NCBI GenBank assembly: GCA_036519775.1
Contig: DATDKT010000093.1
Location: 1 to 64,000, forward strand
Direction: 5' to 3'
From: Rubrobacter_F sp036519775
Lineage (GTDB): Bacteria; Actinomycetota; Rubrobacteria; Rubrobacterales; Rubrobacteraceae
DNA length: 64,000 nt
Part shown: positions 7,190-16,317 of the stretch, one piece after another
Position numbering within the stretch: the stretch's first letter is position 1
Layout: every line of letters starts with the position of its first letter
Notes under the pieces: generated by a model
Told to the model about the DNA's origin: nothing
Database searches by the model: none
What the model saw: only the letters and a program-made list of their open reading frames with translations
Made by a program: the position numbers and the translations under genes

Positions 7190-8334
7190 GGGCGCCGGTC
7201 TCCATAGAGGTCACCGCCCGCGACGGCGAGGCCCGGGCGGGTCTCCTGCGCACCCCACACGGCAACGCTCCGACGCCGACCTTCATGCCGGTGGGGACAA
7301 AAGGGTCCGTCAAGGGATTGACCCCCGCCGACCTGCGTTCGGCGGGGGCCGGCATCGTGCTCGGCAACACCTACCACCTGTATCTGAGGCCCGGCCCGGA
7401 TCTCATCCGGGAGGTGGGCGGGCTGCACGGGTTCTCGGGTTGGGACGGGCCAATGCTCACCGACTCGGGCGGCTACCAGCTCTTCTCGCTCGCGCACCGA
7501 CGCAAGCTCTCCGAAGAGGGCGTCGAGTTCTCCTCGGTCTATGATGGCTCGTCGCACTTCTTCACCCCGGAGCTCACGACGCGGGTGCAGGAGGACCTCG
7601 GAGCGGACATTGCGATGGTCTTCGACGAGTGCCCGCCCGCCAACGCGAGCCGCGAGTACCACGAGGAATCATTAGGGCGGACGGCCCGGTGGGCGAAGCG
7701 GTGCAAAGAGGCGCACACTAGGGAGGATCAGGCGCTCTTCGGGATCGTGCAGGGCGGGCTCTACCCGGACCTGCGCAAGGAGAGCCTGAGGCGCACGGTC
7801 GGGCTAGACCTTCCCGGCTACGCGGTCGGGGGCCTGAGCGTCGGGGAGTCGCGGGAGGAGATGCTCGCGACGCTAGGGGTCGTGGCGCCAGAGCTGCCCG
7901 CGGAGAAGCCCCGGTACTTCATGGGAATAGGGGACCCGCTCGGCATTTTGCAGGTCATAGCTCTGGGGGTAGACATGTTCGACTGTGTCCTACCAACCCG
8001 TCTCGCACGCCACGGGACGGTGCTAACGAACGGCGGGCGAATAAACCTCAAGAACGCCGGTTACCGGAGACAGCTCGGTCCCCTGGACCCCGAGTGCTCC
8101 TGCGAGGCATGCGCCGGCAGCTACAGCCGGGCGTATCTCTCGCACCTGGTACGAGAGAACGAGCTGTTGGCCCACCGGCTCGTGACGCTGCACAACGTCC
8201 ACTTTACCGGAGAGCTGTGCCGGCGGGCGCGAGCGGCGATAGAGGAGGGGCGCTTCGAGGAGTTTATGGGGGCCTGGAGCTCACGTTACGCCGGTCCTGC
8301 GGACGGTGGGCGGTCTTTAGGCCCCGCTCCATAG
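7186..8334 (+). CDS. tgt: tRNA-guanine transglycosylase; apparent AUA start
   Basis: Exchanges guanine 34 for preQ1 in tRNAs with GUN anticodons. DSGGYQLFSL supplies the general-acid Asp, GVDMFDCVLPTR the nucleophile Asp, and CSCEAC plus a later His the zinc site. The first ATG (7285) would cut off about 33 residues that clearly belong to the family (ARDGEARAGLLRTPHG leads into TPTFMPVGTKGSVK). No ATG, GTG or TTG occurs upstream in frame. An ATA at 7186 overlaps the queA stop and lies five bases after GGGAGG. It is either a real non-canonical start or a changed ATG. With it the protein is 382 aa, the normal size. Confidence 0.93.
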   Translation: MGAPVSIEVTARDGEARAGLLRTPHGNAPTPTFMPVGTKGSVKGLTPADLRSAGAGIVLGNTYHLYLRPGPDLIREVGGLHGFSGWDGPMLTDSGGYQLFSLAHRRKLSEEGVEFSSVYDGSSHFFTPELTTRVQEDLGADIAMVFDECPPANASREYHEESLGRTARWAKRCKEAHTREDQALFGIVQGGLYPDLRKESLRRTVGLDLPGYAVGGLSVGESREEMLATLGVVAPELPAEKPRYFMGIGDPLGILQVIALGVDMFDCVLPTRLARHGTVLTNGGRINLKNAGYRRQLGPLDPECSCEACAGSYSRAYLSHLVRENELLAHRLVTLHNVHFTGELCRRARAAIEEGRFEEFMGAWSSRYAGPADGGRSLGPAP

Positions 8335-8355
8335 GTGCTATTATCCGACCAAGAT

Positions 8356-9858
8356 ATGGTTAACCCTCGCAACAACTTCATCATCCTGGGTCTCGTGCTC
8401 GTCTTGATCGGGGCGGCCGCCTACTTCATCTTCATCCGGCAGCCGGTCGCCGAGGCGACGAGGCTCGGTTTGGACCTCGAGGGTGGCGTGACCGCGAACC
8501 TGCAGGGCTACAAGACCGACGGCTCGGCGGTCACTCAGCAGGAGATGGACGTGGCCGCGGGTGTGATCCGCCAGAGGGTGGACTCTTTGGGTGTTACAGA
8601 GCCCGAGATACAGTTGCAGGGCCAAGATCAGGTCGTCGTCAACATCCCCGGCATCACCGATTCAGATCGGGCCGTCGAGGTCATCGGGCGCACCGCCCAG
8701 CTCGGCTTCTACGAGGTCCTCGCCTCCGCGGGCGGCCAACCCGTCCCCGAAGGGGAGATTGACGACACCAAAGAGGAACTGCAGGCCGAGCTCGAAGGGG
8801 ACCCAGCTTACGAAGAGGGGGAGACCCAAATCCTCTTCGAGGAGTCACCCTCGCCGAAGGAGAGCGGGACCGTCGTCGCTGGCTACGTGCTCCCCAAGGA
8901 GCCCGGCTTGACGGGCGAGGCGCTCTCCTCGGCCACCGTGGCCCGGGATCAGCAGGGCAGGCGTGAGGTCCAGATGGAGTTAACGAGCGAGGGGGCCGAA
9001 GGGTTCGGCGACCTCTCCCAGGAGATAGTGGACAACGCCCTGGCCGAAGGGCGACCGGGGCGCGGGCAACTCGCCGTAATCCTTGACGAGGACGTGATCA
9101 GCGCGCCGGTGGTGGAGCAGCCGATCTACGGCGGGCAGGTCTCGATCAACAACCAGGGCCTCCCCGGCGGGCTTCCGCAGCAGGAGGCCGAGGAGCTCCA
9201 GGTCGTCCTGCAGACCGGCGCCTTGCCGGTGAACATGGAGGTCCTATCCGTTACCTCCATCGGACCCACTTTAGGCTCGGACTCCTTGAGGAGCGGGCTT
9301 TTGGCGGCGCTCGTGGGCTTCGGGCTCGTGCTGGTGTTCCTGGTCGTTATCTACCGCGTTCTGGGGCTCGTCGCGGACCTAGCGCTCCTCATCTACGCCT
9401 TCCTGCTCTGGGGGCTCATCGTCGCCATCCCGATAACGATGACGTTGCCGGGGATAGCGGGGATCGTGTTGAGCATCGGTGTCGCGGCTGATGCGAACGT
9501 GGTGATCTTCGAGAGGATTAAAGAAGAGATTCGTCGTGGGAAGTCGCCGCGCACCGCCGTCGGCATCGGCTACCAGAAGGGCTTCGCGGCGATCCTGGAC
9601 GGCAACCTGACGACGCTTATAACCGCCCTTATCCTCTTCGCACTCTCCAGCGGGTCCGTGCGTGGGTTCGCCGTATTGCTCGCCGTGGGCGTCACCTTGA
9701 GCATGTTCACGGCCGTCTCGGTCACGCGGGCGCTCCTGGGCGTCGTCGCGGGGCGCGGCGTGAAGCTCTCGCCCGGAATGACGGGCGTCTCGAAGAAGAG
9801 CCTCGATGAGGGGCGGTCCGCGAGGAAGGCCGGTAAGACCGGAGCGGGGGCACGCTAG
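8356..9858 (+). CDS. secD: Protein translocase subunit SecD
   Basis: Part of the SecDF complex that uses proton-motive force to help pull secreted proteins through SecYEG. TM1 is at the N terminus, followed by a large extracytoplasmic region with P1-like domains (LGLDLEGGV, then the IDFTGG-like part is in SecF). Five helices follow at the C terminus, with SIGVAADANVVIFERI as the conserved SecD motif in TM4. I prefer ATG 8356 over the GTG at 8335 that abuts the tgt stop. A TATTAT box at 8339-8344 would start the mRNA only a few bases before 8356, so an internal promoter may serve secDF. No yajC is present between tgt and secD. Confidence 0.94.
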   Translation: MVNPRNNFIILGLVLVLIGAAAYFIFIRQPVAEATRLGLDLEGGVTANLQGYKTDGSAVTQQEMDVAAGVIRQRVDSLGVTEPEIQLQGQDQVVVNIPGITDSDRAVEVIGRTAQLGFYEVLASAGGQPVPEGEIDDTKEELQAELEGDPAYEEGETQILFEESPSPKESGTVVAGYVLPKEPGLTGEALSSATVARDQQGRREVQMELTSEGAEGFGDLSQEIVDNALAEGRPGRGQLAVILDEDVISAPVVEQPIYGGQVSINNQGLPGGLPQQEAEELQVVLQTGALPVNMEVLSVTSIGPTLGSDSLRSGLLAALVGFGLVLVFLVVIYRVLGLVADLALLIYAFLLWGLIVAIPITMTLPGIAGIVLSIGVAADANVVIFERIKEEIRRGKSPRTAVGIGYQKGFAAILDGNLTTLITALILFALSSGSVRGFAVLLAVGVTLSMFTAVSVTRALLGVVAGRGVKLSPGMTGVSKKSLDEGRSARKAGKTGAGAR

Positions 9859-10781
9859 TGTCCGCGCCGAGCGCGTTCAAGACCGTGGACTTTGTCGGCC
9901 GGTGGCGCATCTGGTACGCCATTTCGGGCATCTTCCTCTTGCTCTGCCTCGGGGCGATCGCCCTCGGGGGCATGAACTTCGGCATAGACTTTACGGGTGG
10001 CTCAAAGTTCACTGCGAGCGGTGTGCAGGGGGCCCCGAGCACGGGTGAGGTTCGGGACTCACTGCCGGGAGACCTTGGCGAGAGGTCGTTTATACAGCAA
10101 CTCGGCGAGGACGGCTACGAGGTACGCACGCCGGTGCTCTCGCAAGAAGAGAACACTGAAGTCCGGCAGGCGTTGGAGGAGGAGCTCGGGGCGGAGGTCA
10201 GCGCCACGAGCATCAGCCCGACGTTTGGTGGCCAGATCCGGGCGCAGGCCCTGCAGGCCATAGCGGTGGCGCTCCTCATCATCGTCATCTTTATCTCCTT
10301 CCGCTTCGAGTTCTCCTTCGCCTTCGCAGCTGTGATCGCTCTCTTGCACGACATCCTCATCACGATAGGCTTCTACGCTCTGGTGGGGCGCGAGGTGAAC
10401 CTGGTTACGGTGGTCGCGGTCCTGACGGTTCTGGGCTACTCCCTGTACGATACGATCATCATCTTTGACAGGATAAGGGAGAACGCCCCCGAGGCCGGCT
10501 ACAACCGCCGCCGCTACGATGAGCTGGCGAACAACTCCATCCGGCAGGTGGTGATGCGTTCGATCTACACGTCGGTGTGTACCCTGATCCCGGTGGCCGC
10601 CCTCCTCCTCTTCGGCGAGTCCACCCTGAGCGACTTTGCCTTCGCCCTCCTCGTTGGCATCGCCGCCGGTACCTACAGCTCCATCTTTATAGCCACGCCT
10701 ACCCTGTGCCTCTACAAAGCCTGGCGCGCCGGAAGGACCCGGGCAGGCAAGGGCCAGGCCGCGCAATCTGCCAGGTCTTAG
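9858..10781 (+). CDS. secF: Protein translocase subunit SecF
   Basis: Partner of SecD. The 307 residues include TM1, the GMNFGIDFTGGSKF motif that starts the periplasmic-side domain, and five C-terminal helices with the YSLYDTIIIFDRIREN signature. The GTG start shares one base with the SecD stop codon (TAGTG), indicating translational coupling and equal production of the two subunits. This ends the queA-tgt-secDF operon. Confidence 0.95.
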   Translation: MSAPSAFKTVDFVGRWRIWYAISGIFLLLCLGAIALGGMNFGIDFTGGSKFTASGVQGAPSTGEVRDSLPGDLGERSFIQQLGEDGYEVRTPVLSQEENTEVRQALEEELGAEVSATSISPTFGGQIRAQALQAIAVALLIIVIFISFRFEFSFAFAAVIALLHDILITIGFYALVGREVNLVTVVAVLTVLGYSLYDTIIIFDRIRENAPEAGYNRRRYDELANNSIRQVVMRSIYTSVCTLIPVAALLLFGESTLSDFAFALLVGIAAGTYSSIFIATPTLCLYKAWRAGRTRAGKGQAAQSARS

Positions 10782-10867
10782 TAGCCCCGGATAGGGCATT
10801 GTGAGCGACCCATCCCGCGGTTTCGCGTTATCATGAGGCTGACGAACCGTTCTACTGGGAGGAGCTT

Positions 10868-11329
10868 ATGCTGGACACGCTGGAACGTTTGATCCTCTTG
10901 CAGATAGGGGCCGCGGCCGTCACGCGCGAGCGGGTCCAGGAGGCGGCGAACCACCTTATAGAGCAGGGTCGGATGGAGCGCGAGGAGGGCCGAATCGTGG
11001 TCGAGGACGTCCTCACCCGGGCGCGTGAACGCTCGTCCGGTACCCGCGGTCTGATAGACGCCTCCGTGCAGCAGGGCCTGCGGGGGGTTGGCATCCCCAA
11101 CCGTGAGGTCTACGAAGACCTCTTGTTCAGGATAGAGCAACTCGAGCATCGGGTTCGCCTGCTAGAAGACCGGCCCGTGACACCGTCCGAAGAGCCGCTG
11201 GATACTGCTGTCACGCCGGAGGACGTTGTGCCCCCGGAGGACGAGCCACCGGTCGGCGGCATAGACGCGGCGCCGCAGCCTCCCAGGGACGAGCCGGATA
11301 CGCCACCAGGCTTGCAACCGCGCGCCTAG
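10868..11329 (+). CDS. Phasin-like coiled-coil protein
   Basis: A 153-residue, hydrophilic, mostly helical protein. The N-terminal ~100 residues (LERLILLQIGAAAVTRERVQ and the following Gln/Arg/Glu-rich helices) resemble the PhaF/phasin-like family, which coats polyhydroxyalkanoate granules or is found near ubiquinone genes. A heptad-like helix (VYEDLLFRIEQLEHRVRLLE) precedes a Pro/Glu-rich, probably disordered tail (residues 108-153). GGGAGGAGCTT just before the ATG is a strong ribosome site. It is followed 45 bases later by the UbiB-type kinase, a pairing consistent with a lipid or quinone role. Function is inferred. Confidence 0.6.
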   Translation: MLDTLERLILLQIGAAAVTRERVQEAANHLIEQGRMEREEGRIVVEDVLTRARERSSGTRGLIDASVQQGLRGVGIPNREVYEDLLFRIEQLEHRVRLLEDRPVTPSEEPLDTAVTPEDVVPPEDEPPVGGIDAAPQPPRDEPDTPPGLQPRA

Positions 11330-11374
11330 CTCGCCGGGGCTTCGGAGAGGCTGGATCGGGAGGGGTCAGGGTCG

Positions 11375-13054
11375 GTGACGCCTGAGGACCGCGCCGATTC
11401 CTACTCTGGCGGCCGACGGGAGAACATCGTGCGGTTCTCTCAGATCGGGCGCGTTCTCGTCCGCCACGGGTTCGGATTCGTCTTCGACGTCCGGCGCAAC
11501 CGGCGGGAGAGGCGTGGTGTCGAGGAGCTTCTCGCCCCGAACTTCGCCGGCAGGCTCCGGCGCACCCTGGACGACCTGGGGCCGACATTCGTCAAGTTCG
11601 GTCAGCTATTGAGCACCCGCTCGGATATCATCCCCGAGGGTGTCCTCTCCGAGCTCCAGAAGCTCCAGGACAAGGTGGCGCCCATGCCCATCGAGGTAGC
11701 GCGAGCGGTCATAGAAGGGGAGCTTGGGGTCCCGGTCGAGAAGCCGTTCGCCGAGTTCGATCCGGTGTGGCTCGGGTCGGCGAGCATCGGCCAAGTCTAC
11801 AGGGCTCGGCTGCACCGCGGTGAGCAGGTTGCGATCAAGGTGCAGCGGCCGGAGGCGCCGGGGCGCGTGGAGGCGGACCTTGCGCTGATGAGAGATTTGG
11901 CGGCGCTCCTGGACGCGAGGTTTGGGGACAGGATCTTTATAGATCTCAAGGAGCTCGTCGCCGAGTTCGAGGGCGTGATCCGCCGAGAACTCGACTACGA
12001 GCAGGAGGCCCAGAACGCTCGTCGCTTCGCCGCCAACTTCGCCGGGACTCTCGTGAAGATCCCGGAGATCTACACCGACCTCTCCACAAAGAGGGTTATC
12101 ACGATGGAGTTCATCGAGGGGACCCGCTTCCTCGACATCCGGCCCCTGCTCCTGACCCCAGCCGAGCGCCGCAGGGTGGCGACGATGGGAGCGGAGGCAA
12201 TCTTCAAGATGGCCTTCGAGGAAGGCTTTTTCCATGGCGACCCGCACCCCGGCAACCTCTTCCTCACCCCTGAAGGAGAGCTCGCACTCCTCGACTTCGG
12301 CATGGTCGGCTTTATGAGTCACGGCGACATAGAGGCGTTGAGCCGCCTGTTCATAGCCGTGATACAGCAGGACGCGGCGGCGGTGTTGCGGGGTCTGGAG
12401 AGGCTCGGGGTCCGGTACGCGCCGGAGGTCAGAGGGGACCTCGTGCAGGAGCTCAGGGAGTTCTTGTTCAAGTACTCGGGGCTCTCGGTCGGAGAGGTCA
12501 CGCTCGGGCAGGCGCTCTCCGAGCTGATCTCGCTGGTAAGAAGATACAGGCTCTCGATGCCCCCCGTTTTCCCACTCCTGACCAAGGCCCTCGTCACCGC
12601 CGAAGCTCTCTCCCGCTCCATAGACCCAACCATCAACGTCTACGAGATAGCCCGCCCCTACGCCAACCGCCTCTTGCGCGAACGCTACGAGCCCCAGGTT
12701 CTACTAGAAAGGGCTCAGGAGCGCACCCTCGAGTACGCTCGTTATGTGGAGGACTACCCGGAGCAGCTAAGGCAGCTACTCACCGAGCTGGAGGACGGCG
12801 AGCTGGAGGTAAAGTTCCGCCACGGCGGCCTCGACGAGCTCGGCGGGGAGGTGGACGTGCTCGCCAACCGGCTCGTCTTTGCCGTCGTTACCGGAGCTCT
12901 CCTCATAGGCTCCTCGCTTCTGGGCGCCTTCGCCACCGGCGGACCGCAGGTGCCGTATCTGGGTGTCACGCTCGTCGCCTTTATTGGCTTCAGCCTGGCG
13001 CTCACCATGTCCGTGATCTTATTGGTCGTTATCTTCCGCTCCCGCAGGCTCTGA
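11375..13054 (+). CDS. AarF/UbiB (ABC1) family atypical kinase
   Basis: A 559-residue member of the UbiB/ADCK family, ATPases/kinases required for isoprenoid-quinone synthesis or lipid handling at the membrane. Visible motifs: KFGQ (74-77, the family-specific inhibitory motif), the Ala-rich nucleotide loop LGSASIGQVYRARL (134-146), Lys155 in VAIKVQRP, ELDYEQEAQNA, catalytic HGDPHPGNLF and metal-binding LLDFGMVGF. Two hydrophobic helices at the C terminus (about 500-555) anchor it in the membrane. GTG start. It follows the phasin-like gene. The exact substrate is unknown for bacterial members. Confidence 0.92.
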   Translation: MTPEDRADSYSGGRRENIVRFSQIGRVLVRHGFGFVFDVRRNRRERRGVEELLAPNFAGRLRRTLDDLGPTFVKFGQLLSTRSDIIPEGVLSELQKLQDKVAPMPIEVARAVIEGELGVPVEKPFAEFDPVWLGSASIGQVYRARLHRGEQVAIKVQRPEAPGRVEADLALMRDLAALLDARFGDRIFIDLKELVAEFEGVIRRELDYEQEAQNARRFAANFAGTLVKIPEIYTDLSTKRVITMEFIEGTRFLDIRPLLLTPAERRRVATMGAEAIFKMAFEEGFFHGDPHPGNLFLTPEGELALLDFGMVGFMSHGDIEALSRLFIAVIQQDAAAVLRGLERLGVRYAPEVRGDLVQELREFLFKYSGLSVGEVTLGQALSELISLVRRYRLSMPPVFPLLTKALVTAEALSRSIDPTINVYEIARPYANRLLRERYEPQVLLERAQERTLEYARYVEDYPEQLRQLLTELEDGELEVKFRHGGLDELGGEVDVLANRLVFAVVTGALLIGSSLLGAFATGGPQVPYLGVTLVAFIGFSLALTMSVILLVVIFRSRRL

Positions 13055-13162
13055 AGCTTACGGGAGCATCGGAGTAACGTGTATGAAGTATGGGTGCGAA
13101 AACGAGCCGAGGAGGTTTGTGGTAGTAGTTAGAAGGATCGGAATGTTGTCTCTCGGAAGGTT

Positions 13163-13452
13163 ATGGGCATCCTGTACGCGTTGTTGGGTCTAATCTTCGG
13201 GGCATTCTTTGCCCTCTTCTCGTTATTGGCACCGCCATCGGCGTGGCGAACTCGCAGTCCTCGGATGCCGTGGCTTCCTTGCTCTTTGGCGCCGGGTCTG
13301 TAGTCTTGTTGCCGGTCTTCTACGGTATTCTGCACTTTGTCTTGGGTTTGATCACGGCGCTGCTCTACAACCTGGTGGGCTGGCTGGGCGGAGGTATCCA
13401 GGTCGAGCTGGAGGTGACCCAGCGTCCGGGCTCCACAACGTACCAGCCGTAA
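13163..13452 (+). pseudogene. Small multi-pass membrane protein (DUF3566-like), one-base frameshift
   Basis: An ATG at 13163 after GGAAGG opens a frame reading MGILYALLGLIFGAFF and further hydrophobic residues. At about 13227 the coding character moves to another frame (GTAIGVANSQSSDAVASLL, then FYGILHFVLGLITALLYNL and GGIQVELEV) and ends at 13452. Adding one base in the TTATT run joins the two into a ~96-residue protein with two or three helices and the GG-I-x-V-E-L ending seen in DUF3566-like actinobacterial membrane proteins. The intact-looking ribosome site and codon use on both sides suggest a recent mutation or a sequencing error rather than old decay. Confidence 0.6.
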
Positions 13453-13472
13453 ACCGCCTGGATACCCGATGG

Positions 13473-13478
13473 TAGAAT
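13473..13478 (+). promoter_or_regulatory. -10 box (TAGAAT) of leaderless rel transcript
   Basis: TAGAAT, six bases (CTCCTT), then the ATG at 13485; no Shine-Dalgarno site lies between them. The promoter sits in the 32-base gap after the preceding membrane gene. Confidence 0.6.
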
Positions 13479-13484
13479 CTCCTT

Positions 13485-15728
13485 ATGGAGATGATCCGCG
13501 AAGAAGCGTATCCGAAGGCCGGGCCGGTCCCGGAGATAACGATAACGTCCCTCCTCGGGAAGGTCGCCTCGTACGACCCAGAGGCCGACGAGGAGTTGAT
13601 CGCCAGGGCCTATAGTACGGCCCACGGCGCTCACAAGGACCAGGTCCGAAAGAGCGGCGAGCCCTTCGTCTACCATCCTCTGGCTACCGCCGACATCCTC
13701 GCCGATCTGCGGATGGACTCGACGACCATCGCGGCGGCGATCTTGCACGACGTCCTCGAGGACACGGAGATCACCAAAGAGGAGCTCGAGACCCAGTTTG
13801 GGGAGGAGCTCGCGGACGTCGTCGACGGTGTCACGAAGCTGAAAAGGCTGCCGGCGGAGAACCTCGAAGAGGCGCAGGCCGAGTCGTTGCGGAAGATGAT
13901 AGTGGCGATGAGCCGGGACGTGCGCGTCATCATCATCAAGCTCGCCGACCGGCTGCACAACATGCGTACGCTCGCCTATCTCAAGCGTGAGAATCAGTTA
14001 AAGAAGGCGACGGAGACGCTGGAGATCTACGCGCCACTGGCCCACCGGCTCGGTATCTACTCGGTCAAGTGGGAGCTCGAAGACCTGGCCTTCGCCACGC
14101 TTCACCCCAGGCGCTACGCGGAGATAAAGCGGCTCGTCGCGGCTCGTAGGGGCGACCGGGAGGCGTTTATCAACGCTACGGCCCAGGAGCTCTTGCGGCA
14201 TCTCGAGGAGGCCGGGATAGAGGCCGAGGTCAAGGGGCGGGTCAAGCACTTCTACTCCATCTACAACAAGATGGTCCAGCGCAACAAGGAGTTCAACGAG
14301 ATCTACGACCTCGCCGGTCTGCGCGTCATAGTGGATGACGTGCGGGATTGTTACGGTACTCTGGGCGTAATCCACTCGCTCTGGAAGCCTATCCCCGGAC
14401 GCTTCAAGGACTACGTCGCGATGCCTAAGTTCAACATGTACCAGTCTCTGCACACGACGGTTATGTCCAACGAAGGGAAGCTGCTGGAGATCCAGCTCCG
14501 CACCCGTGAGATGGATACCATCGCCGAGTACGGGGTCGCCGCGCACTGGATGTACAAGCATGGCCTCAAGGATAGCCAGGTGGATCGCCTGGCGTGGCTG
14601 AAGAGCGTGATGGAGTGGCAAGGGGAGACCACCGACGCCGCCGAGTTCATAGAGTCTCTCAAGGACGAGCTGGTTGCCGACGAGGTCTACGTCTTTACGC
14701 CGAAGGGTGACGTGGTCAGTCTGCCAAGCGGGGCGACGCCGATAGACTTCGCCTACCACGTCCACACCGAGGTCGGGCACCGCACCGTGGGGGCGCGGGT
14801 GAACGACCGGATCGTGCCCTTAGACTCCGAGCTCGTCTCCGGTGACCGGGTGGAGGTCATCACCGGAAAGTCGGCCAAGCCGAGCCGGGACTGGCTCGCC
14901 GTGGTCCAGAGTGGTCGGGCACGCAACAAGATCCGTCAGTTCTTCAACAAGGCCGACCGCGAGGACAACCTCTCCCTGGGACGCGAGAAGATCATGGCGC
15001 TCCTCAAGAAGCAGCGCGTCGAGAAGGTTTATTCCGCGGTTTGGGAGGAGGTCGCCAAGAGCACCAACTGTCCGACCCCGGACGACATGTTCGCCGCCGT
15101 GGGTCTGGGCGCCCTCTCGGCCGAGAACGTCGCCCACCGGGTGGTCGAGAAGGTTCAGCCCAAGGAGGAAGAGCAGGCGAACGGAGCGCGTACCCCGGCG
15201 CTTGCGCCCCTGCCCCTGCCGGACTCCGAGGGTGGGACCGACTCGGAGACGGGGGTACGGGTCGTGGGTTCTAGCGGAATCTTGACGCGTTTGGCCCGCT
15301 GCTGCAGCCCAATGCCTGGCGACGACATCGTGGGTTACGTCTCTCTGGGACGCGGCGTCGTGGTGCACTCGGCGGGGTGCACGAACGCCCGGGCTCTAAA
15401 GACGCGCGACCCGGATCGCTTCGTCGAGGTCGAGTGGGTGCAGGGGAGAGGGAGGCTCTTTACGGTCGAGATCCTCGTCGAGGCACTGGATCGGATGCAC
15501 CTCCTCAAAGACGTCACCTCGACCATCTCGGACGCTGGGGTAAACATCCTCTCGGCGCGGGTAGACACCATCGAAGACCGCACGGCCCTGAGCCGCTTCG
15601 CGTTCAAGGCCGCTAGCCTGCCCCACGTCGAGGAGGTTATACGCAAGATCCGGTCGATCCCCGACGTCTACGACGTTCGTCGGGTCTCCCGCGACGGTAC
15701 GCCGCTGCCCGCCTCCTACGAAGGCTAG
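13485..15728 (+). CDS. rel: Bifunctional (p)ppGpp synthetase/hydrolase (Rel)
   Basis: Makes and degrades the stringent-response alarmone (p)ppGpp on and off the ribosome. The 747 residues show the full long-RSH layout: HD hydrolase domain (about 45-190, with His88-Asp89 in ILHDVLEDT and RLHNMRTL), synthetase domain (about 240-360), TGS (VYVFTPKGDVVSLPSG, about 400-460), a zinc-finger-like segment with CCSPMPGDDIVGY, and a C-terminal ACT domain (about 670-745). An intact HD motif indicates an active hydrolase, so it is the single bifunctional Rel usual in Actinomycetota. Its mRNA is predicted to be leaderless. Confidence 0.97.
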   Translation: MEMIREEAYPKAGPVPEITITSLLGKVASYDPEADEELIARAYSTAHGAHKDQVRKSGEPFVYHPLATADILADLRMDSTTIAAAILHDVLEDTEITKEELETQFGEELADVVDGVTKLKRLPAENLEEAQAESLRKMIVAMSRDVRVIIIKLADRLHNMRTLAYLKRENQLKKATETLEIYAPLAHRLGIYSVKWELEDLAFATLHPRRYAEIKRLVAARRGDREAFINATAQELLRHLEEAGIEAEVKGRVKHFYSIYNKMVQRNKEFNEIYDLAGLRVIVDDVRDCYGTLGVIHSLWKPIPGRFKDYVAMPKFNMYQSLHTTVMSNEGKLLEIQLRTREMDTIAEYGVAAHWMYKHGLKDSQVDRLAWLKSVMEWQGETTDAAEFIESLKDELVADEVYVFTPKGDVVSLPSGATPIDFAYHVHTEVGHRTVGARVNDRIVPLDSELVSGDRVEVITGKSAKPSRDWLAVVQSGRARNKIRQFFNKADREDNLSLGREKIMALLKKQRVEKVYSAVWEEVAKSTNCPTPDDMFAAVGLGALSAENVAHRVVEKVQPKEEEQANGARTPALAPLPLPDSEGGTDSETGVRVVGSSGILTRLARCCSPMPGDDIVGYVSLGRGVVVHSAGCTNARALKTRDPDRFVEVEWVQGRGRLFTVEILVEALDRMHLLKDVTSTISDAGVNILSARVDTIEDRTALSRFAFKAASLPHVEEVIRKIRSIPDVYDVRRVSRDGTPLPASYEG

Positions 15729-15738
15729 GAGCCCTTTC

Positions 15739-16317
15739 GTGGCAGAGATAGAACAGGTCCGCCTGGACATGGGTGGCTTCGAGGTCAACTCCTACGTGAT
15801 CCACGCCCCGGAGGGCGACCTTATAGTGGACGCCGGAGCAGAGCCGGAGAAGATACTGGCAACAACCACGCAACCGGTCGCCGCCATCCTCCTGACCCAC
15901 GGTCACCACGACCACGTTGGAGCTTTGGAGGACGTGCGCCGTGAAACGGGCGCTCCGGTCTACGCTCATCCGGCGGACACGGAGCGGACTGGCGTTGCAG
16001 GTTACGAGCCCTTGAGAGACGAGGAAGACCTCGTCATGGCCGGAGAGACGATAAAGGTCTTGCACACGCCGGGGCATTCGCCGGGATCGGTTACGTTTAT
16101 GGTGGGGCGCGACCAGGTCGTGGGCGACCTCATTTTGCCGGGGAGCGTGGGCCGGACGGACATCTCGGGAGCTTCGTGGGAGGAGATCGAGGTATCCGTA
16201 AGGAAGGTGATGCCGTTCTGGGACGGCAAGACGCGCCTCTTCGCGGGACACGGGGACATCCTAGATGCTATGGAGGAGCTGGAGAACAACCCCTACCTTC
16301 CCCTGGGCATCTTGTGA
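15739..16317 (+). CDS. MBL-fold metallo-hydrolase (glyoxalase II-like)
   Basis: 192 residues with the metallo-beta-lactamase zinc motif THGHHDHV (His54, His56, Asp58, His59), a later H-SPGS segment (HTPGHSPGSVTF) and AGHGD near the end, as in short glyoxalase II-like hydrolases (YcbL type). Probably a thioester hydrolase acting on a small thiol conjugate; the substrate is not known. The GTG at 15739 follows AGGAGCCCTTTC. It sits between rel and hisS, an arrangement I recall from other Gram-positive genomes, and overlaps the hisS start by four bases (GTGA). Confidence 0.88.
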   Translation: MAEIEQVRLDMGGFEVNSYVIHAPEGDLIVDAGAEPEKILATTTQPVAAILLTHGHHDHVGALEDVRRETGAPVYAHPADTERTGVAGYEPLRDEEDLVMAGETIKVLHTPGHSPGSVTFMVGRDQVVGDLILPGSVGRTDISGASWEEIEVSVRKVMPFWDGKTRLFAGHGDILDAMEELENNPYLPLGIL

